This document shows, one piece after another, positions 6,220 through 10,725 of a DNA stretch of 10,725 bases (the stretch's first letter is position 1; each line of letters begins with the position of its first letter). Below the pieces are notes generated by a model. It saw only the letters and a list, made by a program, of their open reading frames with translations, was not told the DNA's origin and ran no database searches. The position numbers and the translations under genes are program-made. Origin of the DNA: CAZUUO01 sp964622665 (GTDB lineage: Bacteria; Patescibacteriota; Patescibacteriia; Magasanikbacterales; GCA-002688135); assembly GCA_964622665.1 (NCBI GenBank), contig CAZUUO010000026.1:1-10725 (forward strand), read 5' to 3'.

Positions 6220-6250
6220 AAACCCGCGTTACTCGCGGGTTTTTGTTTTG
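6220..6250 (+). terminator. Terminator after rplS, also usable by convergent uvrA
   Basis: A GC-rich stem AACCCGCG (6221-6228) with CGCGGGTT (6234-6241) and a 5-nt loop is followed by a T-rich run to 6250. It starts 5 nt after the rplS stop. On the minus strand the same hairpin is followed by TTTTATGTT, so it can also stop uvrA transcription, though less well. Confidence 0.88.
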
Positions 6251-6269
6251 TTTGTAATCTTTACTGAGA

Positions 6270-9179
6270 CTACTTTTTCTTTTTAGATTTTACCGGAGAC
6301 ACTTGTAAAAGAGGTGCAAGATATGCCGCAGTGTTTCCCTTTCCTGTCGCAACAATTTCCTCAGGCGATCCTTGCGCCACAATCATACCTCCATTTTTTC
6401 CACCCGTTGGCCCCATATCAATAACATAATCTGCGTTCGCAATAACATCCAAATTATGTTCGATAACCAATACCGTATTACCTTTATCAACCAATGTTTG
6501 GATGACTTGCAACAAACGCGCCACATCCTCAAAGTGAAGACCGGTGGTTGGCTCATCAAGAATGTACAATGTACGTCCAGTTGCGCGGCGCGACAATTCA
6601 GTTGCTAATTTCACACGCTGTGCCTCACCACCTGACAAGGTTGTGGCAGATTGACCTAATGTCACATATCCCAACCCAACTTCTGATAAAATGGACAGTT
6701 TATCGTAAATAGAAGGCTGATCATTAAAGAAGAACTTAGCCTCTTCAACCGTCATGTTCAAAATTTGTGCAATATTCTTTTCACGATAATGAATTTCCAA
6801 TGCTTCACGATTGTATCGTTGACCATGACATTCATCACATTCAACAAATACATCAGTCAAAAATTGCATAGGAATACGCACATATCCTTCTCCAGCACAC
6901 GCCTCACATCGTCCCCCACCCCGCACATTAAAAGAGAATTTACCCGCATCATACCCACGAGCTTTACTTTCGGGAACTTCGGTAAACAAATCACGAATCA
7001 ACGTAAATACTCCGGTATACGTTGCTGGATTTGAACGGGGCGTACGACCAATTGGCGACTGATCAATAGAAATAACTTTATCGATATGCTCAACACCGGT
7101 AATTTTTTCGTGTGCCAACGGTTCTTGTTTAGCACCATAAAAATGCTTCGACAGATGAGCACCAAGTGTGTCCAATACCAATGTTGATTTACCACTTCCT
7201 GAAACACCGGTCACACACACCAATTCACGAAGAGGAATTTTTAAATGCACCTTCTTTAAATTATGTGCGGAAGCCCCAAAGACCTCAATTGCAGTATTAT
7301 TACCCTTGCGACGTTTCAAAGGAACAGGAATTTTCTTTACCCCTGACAAATACTGTCCCGTGGTAGATTTTTTATCTTTCAATAATTCTGCATAGGTTCC
7401 TTGTGCAATAATCTCTCCCCCATACACCCCAGCACCAGGCCCCACATCAATAATATAGTCCGCCGCTCGCATGATTTCACTATCATGTTCAACGACAATC
7501 ACTGAATTACCATAATCACGAAGTGACGCCAATGTCTTGGTTAATTTAGCGATATCATGAGGATGCATACCAATAGACGGCTCATCCAATATATATATAA
7601 CACTCGTTAAACCGGTGGAAAGTTGCGTTGCCAATCGAGTACGTTGTGCTTCACCACCCGACAACGTAGTCATTGATCGATCAATCGTTAAATACGACAA
7701 ACCAACATCCTGCAATTTAGAAAGTTTTAAAACCATCTCTTTAATAATGGCACGTGCAATGGGAAAAAGCGGAGCACTTACCGTTCCTTTTGGTTTAACT
7801 AAACTTATTGGTTTCGTAATAGATACAATATCTTCATCAACCAATCCCAAAAGCCACGTCACACACTCCTCAAGTGACAGTGATGAGACATCGGCAATTG
7901 ATAAATCCTCAATAGTAACCGACAACGCATCAGGTTTTAATCGCTTCCCTTTACAAGTTGGACATTGCATCTCCTTCATGTAACTTTCTAATTCTTTGCG
8001 AATATAATCGGAGGTTGTTTCCGCGTGTCTCTTTTGTAAATTAGGAATAACCCCATCAAAAATTACCGTCTCTTTACCAACTTGATATTCTTGATCACCC
8101 GTACCATACATTAAAATATCGTATGATTTACGGCTTAATTCCAACACGGGAACATCCAACGAAAATTTATATTTCGCCGCAACCGCTTCCAATAATTTAG
8201 TGTAGTGTTGTTGATTACCGGTAATACGAACCCAAGGTTCAATCGCACCTTGTGATAACGATAACTTTTTATTTGGAATTACTAAATCAGGATCAACTTC
8301 AAGCGTAATCCCAAGACCAGTACAGCGGGTACATGCACCATGCGGCGAATTAAAACTAAATAAGCGTGGTTCCAGTGGCAACATGCGCGTGCCACACATA
8401 CTACACATAAGTGACGTGGAAACGAGTGAATTTATATCCTTATCAAGATTGTGCAGCGTAATTACCCCATTTCCCCATTCAAGCGCCTGCTCAACACTCG
8501 CCAAAACATCACCTTGTTTACCCTTCTCAATATCAGCAATAACCACTTCAAGGGTATGTGGTTGTGTTTCATCCAATAACAATTTCAATAATGCTTGTTT
8601 GGTGGTGTATTCCCCATCTAAACGAAATGACTCACCTGGAACACGCATAATCAACTGACGAAATTTCTTAGCACTTTCAAATTGTTTTTTCAAAAGAGGT
8701 GCTAAAATACGGATAACATTGCCATTTCGATTTGCATCACGCACCAATTCAACTATCTTTCCGGTTGTATACTGCGCAACTTCACTCCCACAAATAATAC
8801 AATGGGGGTTCCCGACTCGCGCAAACAACAAACGCAAATGATCGTACACCTCTGTCACCGTTCCAACGGTAGAACGAGGATTTTGAGAATTAGTTTTTTG
8901 ATCAATGGCAATAGTTGGAGAAAGTCCCGTAATTTCATCGACATCTGGTTTGTCTTGCATTTCTAAAAATTGACGTGCATACGACGACAAGCTTTCAGCG
9001 TACCGACGTTGTCCCTCAGCATACACCGTATCAAACGCTAACGATGATTTGCCACTTCCTGATAACCCCGTAATAACCACCAATGCATTTTTAGGAATAT
9101 CCAAAGAAACATTTTTCAGATTATGAGAACGTGCTCCTTTAATTGAGATAACATCGGGTAACGAAGGGCGTTTAGCCAT
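6270..9179 (-). CDS. uvrA: UvrABC excinuclease subunit A
   Basis: This 969-residue ABC-type ATPase is the damage-recognition subunit of nucleotide excision repair; it forms a dimer, scans DNA and loads UvrB. All elements are intact. The first Walker A is GLSGSGKSS (38-46), followed by the UvrB-binding/insertion region. Zinc-type cysteine pairs lie at 127/130, 259/262, 283/286 and 406/409. The first ABC signature LSGGE is at 506-510 with Walker B ILDEPS (530-535). The second Walker A is GVSGSGKST (658-666). The C-terminal zinc finger has Cys pairs 758/761 and 781/784, and the second LSGGE (848-852) and ILDEPT (873-878) follow. The length is a little over the usual ~940. The tail ends in a Lys-rich stretch. 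The ATG lies 1 nt after the A-run of a terminator-like hairpin, and no Shine-Dalgarno sequence is possible there. Confidence 0.98.
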   Translation of the reverse strand: MAKRPSLPDVISIKGARSHNLKNVSLDIPKNALVVITGLSGSGKSSLAFDTVYAEGQRRYAESLSSYARQFLEMQDKPDVDEITGLSPTIAIDQKTNSQNPRSTVGTVTEVYDHLRLLFARVGNPHCIICGSEVAQYTTGKIVELVRDANRNGNVIRILAPLLKKQFESAKKFRQLIMRVPGESFRLDGEYTTKQALLKLLLDETQPHTLEVVIADIEKGKQGDVLASVEQALEWGNGVITLHNLDKDINSLVSTSLMCSMCGTRMLPLEPRLFSFNSPHGACTRCTGLGITLEVDPDLVIPNKKLSLSQGAIEPWVRITGNQQHYTKLLEAVAAKYKFSLDVPVLELSRKSYDILMYGTGDQEYQVGKETVIFDGVIPNLQKRHAETTSDYIRKELESYMKEMQCPTCKGKRLKPDALSVTIEDLSIADVSSLSLEECVTWLLGLVDEDIVSITKPISLVKPKGTVSAPLFPIARAIIKEMVLKLSKLQDVGLSYLTIDRSMTTLSGGEAQRTRLATQLSTGLTSVIYILDEPSIGMHPHDIAKLTKTLASLRDYGNSVIVVEHDSEIMRAADYIIDVGPGAGVYGGEIIAQGTYAELLKDKKSTTGQYLSGVKKIPVPLKRRKGNNTAIEVFGASAHNLKKVHLKIPLRELVCVTGVSGSGKSTLVLDTLGAHLSKHFYGAKQEPLAHEKITGVEHIDKVISIDQSPIGRTPRSNPATYTGVFTLIRDLFTEVPESKARGYDAGKFSFNVRGGGRCEACAGEGYVRIPMQFLTDVFVECDECHGQRYNREALEIHYREKNIAQILNMTVEEAKFFFNDQPSIYDKLSILSEVGLGYVTLGQSATTLSGGEAQRVKLATELSRRATGRTLYILDEPTTGLHFEDVARLLQVIQTLVDKGNTVLVIEHNLDVIANADYVIDMGPTGGKNGGMIVAQGSPEEIVATGKGNTAAYLAPLLQVSPVKSKKKK

Positions 9180-9213
9180 AAAAAATACGCTTACAATTTG
9201 ATTGCAAGCGTAT
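9180..9213 (-). terminator. Terminator-like hairpin between the pilin-like gene and uvrA
   Basis: On the minus strand the 5' arm ATACGCTTGCAA (9213-9202), loop TCAAA, 3' arm TTGTAAGCGTAT (9196-9185) and a T-run to 9180 form a 12-bp stem with one G-U pair. The wobble pairs only in minus-strand RNA (it is A-C on the plus strand), so it fits termination of the gene ending at 9265. It runs up to within one base of the uvrA ATG and could alternatively be an operator. Confidence 0.7.
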
Positions 9214-9235
9214 CACAAATTCACTAATTTTTCAA
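9207..9235 (-). promoter_or_regulatory. Probable promoter of uvrA, overlapping the hairpin
   Basis: On the minus strand, a -35 box TTGAAA (9235-9230), 17-nt spacing and an extended -10 TGATACGCT (9215-9207) are present. The predicted start near 9200 falls in the hairpin loop, so the uvrA message would carry only the 3' arm and begin about 21 nt before the ATG. No LexA-type box (CTGT-N8-ACAG or GAAC-N4-GTTC) is seen. Confidence 0.52.
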
Positions 9236-9264
9236 TGGTGAAACGGGGATAAAATAGTCGCATC

Positions 9265-10641
9265 CTATAAATCAGGGAATTCATCACGATTAATAAGAAT
9301 GTCGCACGATTTTTTACTATTAATCCAATCACGAGGAATCAAATACATACATAACGGTGACTGACAGCCTGCTGCGTAGGCACCTGGATTCAAGGTGACA
9401 TTATTGTAGTCTGCGGTAGTAAACGGTTCTCCAGCCTTTTTATTACCTGCTTTTCTCCCCTCTAAAACCGCATCATTACCATAAGTGCTACTATCCGTAT
9501 CATTAAATTCATCTTTAGCTGGATTACATCCATTAATATGTTTGCACAAATTAACATCCAACTTACACAAACCATTTTTTGCAGCACCAATATCTCTTCC
9601 AACTCCAAACCAATCATCCGATGCACCAAAGAGACCATCATCATTCACTTCAGCATCAATAAAAAAGCCGCGATATAAATAATGAGAACCATCAGAAGAA
9701 AGTCCACATTTTTCAACCCCATCCGTTATATCTTTCTCTGTTAAACCAGCAAATGAATAGGTCCATTTTTTATTAAGATACCCACCAGCAACCGTTGAAA
9801 GTTTGTCGACATCCAATGATTTAATGACATGAATATCTCCATTTTCACATAACACATCCAATTCCAAATCATTATCAATAACTGGTGGGCTGATATCATC
9901 ACTTTGGATCGTACCCGCTAGAATAGATTTTTCACAGCTACCATTATTACAAGAATAACCAGCCTGCTTACACACATATCCGGTACAAGTAATTCCTCCT
10001 GCATCTTTCATGTAATACGATTTCCCACATTCAGGTTGTAATTCACTTTGTTCTTTAAAAGAAGACGACTCTAATTGAGCAAATTCAGTATCGCCAACTG
10101 GCGCAACAAGAAATCCATTTTGAATTTGGCATGAAGTATTTTGGGCAAAAGATTCTTTACGTATCATGGGAACTTGCGGCGCTTTTAACTTAATTAAATC
10201 AGGATTGATGGTAAATAAAATTAAGTACGAAGTGAGGAGTAATACTAAACCTGACAGTGCATTTGAAATCATTTTTTTTGCCGCACCAATACGTTCCCCA
10301 CTTCCCGCTGAAGCAGACCAACGTAATCCCCCAACCATCATTAAAATAATTGCACTAATAACGCCAACACCCACAAAATAATTATAGGCAGTCACCACAT
10401 AATCAGCTATACCAGAGACACTTGATTTACCACCAATTGCTAAATTCAATTTTACATCTGGTTGTTTTGCAACACACAAACCCAAATTACCGGGACATGA
10501 CGCATTACTCTTAAAGATGCCACCTTGATCGGTACACATTGATTGCGTAAAACATTTTGAACTAATTTGTGCAGACACCGAACTGGAAATAAAAAATAAT
10601 CCAAGAAGTAAAGAAAAAAATCCAAGTAAAAATCGTTTCAT
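9265..10641 (-). CDS. VirB2/TrbC-like pilin-type membrane protein with Cys-rich exported C-terminal region
   Basis: This is 458 residues from the ATG at 10641. That start is chosen because it begins a clear signal peptide (MKRF, then a Leu/Phe-rich core, then SSVSA at about 20-24). The longer frame back to 10692 overlaps the end of another gene. A short Cys-rich segment follows (four Cys, about 30-56). Next come two hydrophobic helices (about 82-104 and 129-146) joined by a basic Gly-rich loop (GLRWSASAGSGERIGAAKKMI) and ending in TINPDL. This is the pattern of VirB2/TrbC pilins and of many CPR envelope proteins. A roughly 300-residue C-terminal region with 14 further Cys should lie outside the membrane. 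All 18 Cys, an even number, are on the predicted exported side, which suggests disulfides. It is probably an envelope or pilus-like surface protein; the long tail is far beyond a classical pilin (~100 residues), and its function is unknown. Confidence 0.72.
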   Translation of the reverse strand: MKRFLLGFFSLLLGLFFISSSVSAQISSKCFTQSMCTDQGGIFKSNASCPGNLGLCVAKQPDVKLNLAIGGKSSVSGIADYVVTAYNYFVGVGVISAIILMMVGGLRWSASAGSGERIGAAKKMISNALSGLVLLLTSYLILFTINPDLIKLKAPQVPMIRKESFAQNTSCQIQNGFLVAPVGDTEFAQLESSSFKEQSELQPECGKSYYMKDAGGITCTGYVCKQAGYSCNNGSCEKSILAGTIQSDDISPPVIDNDLELDVLCENGDIHVIKSLDVDKLSTVAGGYLNKKWTYSFAGLTEKDITDGVEKCGLSSDGSHYLYRGFFIDAEVNDDGLFGASDDWFGVGRDIGAAKNGLCKLDVNLCKHINGCNPAKDEFNDTDSSTYGNDAVLEGRKAGNKKAGEPFTTADYNNVTLNPGAYAAGCQSPLCMYLIPRDWINSKKSCDILINRDEFPDL

Positions 10642-10642
10642 A

Positions 10643-10725
10643 TTATTTTTTTGAGACAAGTAACCGTTCGATAATAATTCTCCATTGCTCATACGTTACC
10701 GGTCCTTCTATTTTTTCACCATTTA
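10643..10725 (-). CDS. C-terminal end of an unidentified gene (start outside window)
   Basis: An open frame enters from the right edge and gives 26 residues, beginning NGEKIEGPVTYEQW and ending LLVSKK, then TAA at 10645-10643. The stop is followed by a single base and then the ATG of the pilin-like gene, a typical operon join. The composition looks like a real soluble protein C-terminus, with mixed charges and an amphipathic helix. It is too short to name. Confidence 0.62.
   Translation of the reverse strand, partial: NGEKIEGPVTYEQWRIIIERLLVSKK

Noticed and set aside
7615..7983. Plus-strand ORF of 122 codons antisense to uvrA
   Set aside because: It is covered by the conserved uvrA ABC signature region; it is a by-product of its codon usage.
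9180..9264. SOS (LexA) operator upstream of uvrA
   Set aside because: Neither CTGT-N8-ACAG nor GAAC-N4-GTTC type symmetry is present; the only palindrome has the form of a terminator.
10642..10692. N-terminal extension of the pilin-like protein
   Set aside because: It is out of frame with the end of an upstream gene in the same bases and would bury the signal peptide.
1..10725. CRISPR arrays, insertion sequences, toxin-antitoxin or defence genes
   Set aside because: I saw no spaced direct repeats, transposase motifs, terminal inverted repeats or recognisable defence genes; the window is mostly housekeeping.

Overview
The window looks like a chromosomal segment of a Candidate Phyla Radiation (Patescibacteria, probably Parcubacteria-like) bacterium. 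The grounds are a moderately AT-rich genome, very tight gene packing, start codons almost without Shine-Dalgarno sequences, and a secreted two-helix VirB2/TrbC-like pilin-type protein with a Cys-rich tail of the kind common in these genomes. TGA acts as a stop codon (the end of cca), so this is the standard bacterial code and not the Gracilibacteria/Absconditabacteria code. The lineage is an inference from gene content, not a search.

Layout from left to right. (1) The N-terminal part of miaB on the minus strand, cut by the left edge. It diverges from a plus-strand gene (437-1462) that I read as a DHH-phosphoesterase-fold protein that has lost its metal-binding residues. (2) A complete tRNA gene with anticodon UAU (tRNA-Ile reading AUA), with its own promoter inside the end of the preceding gene and a terminator right after it. 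(3) A GT-B family 4 glycosyltransferase starting with TTG. (4) A compact operon, cca - RluA-family pseudouridine synthase - cytidylate kinase, with 4-nt and 11-nt overlaps. (5) rplS (bL19) as a single-gene unit with a near-consensus promoter and a strong terminator that also serves the convergent uvrA. (6) On the minus strand, uvrA. Upstream of it lies the pilin-like membrane protein gene, and 1 nt before that the 3' end of another gene cut by the right edge. A terminator hairpin that also carries the likely uvrA -10 box separates the pilin gene from uvrA.

The theme is housekeeping RNA metabolism: tRNA modification (miaB, RluA family), tRNA 3'-end synthesis (cca), a tRNA, a ribosomal protein and CTP precursor supply. 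DNA repair (uvrA) and an envelope/pilus-type protein are added to this. I found no mobile element, CRISPR array or defence island. The most unusual items are the tRNA-Ile(UAU), which may bypass the usual lysidine route for AUA decoding, the catalytically dead-looking DHH paralogue, and a run of promoters lying so close to start codons that several mRNAs look almost leaderless.
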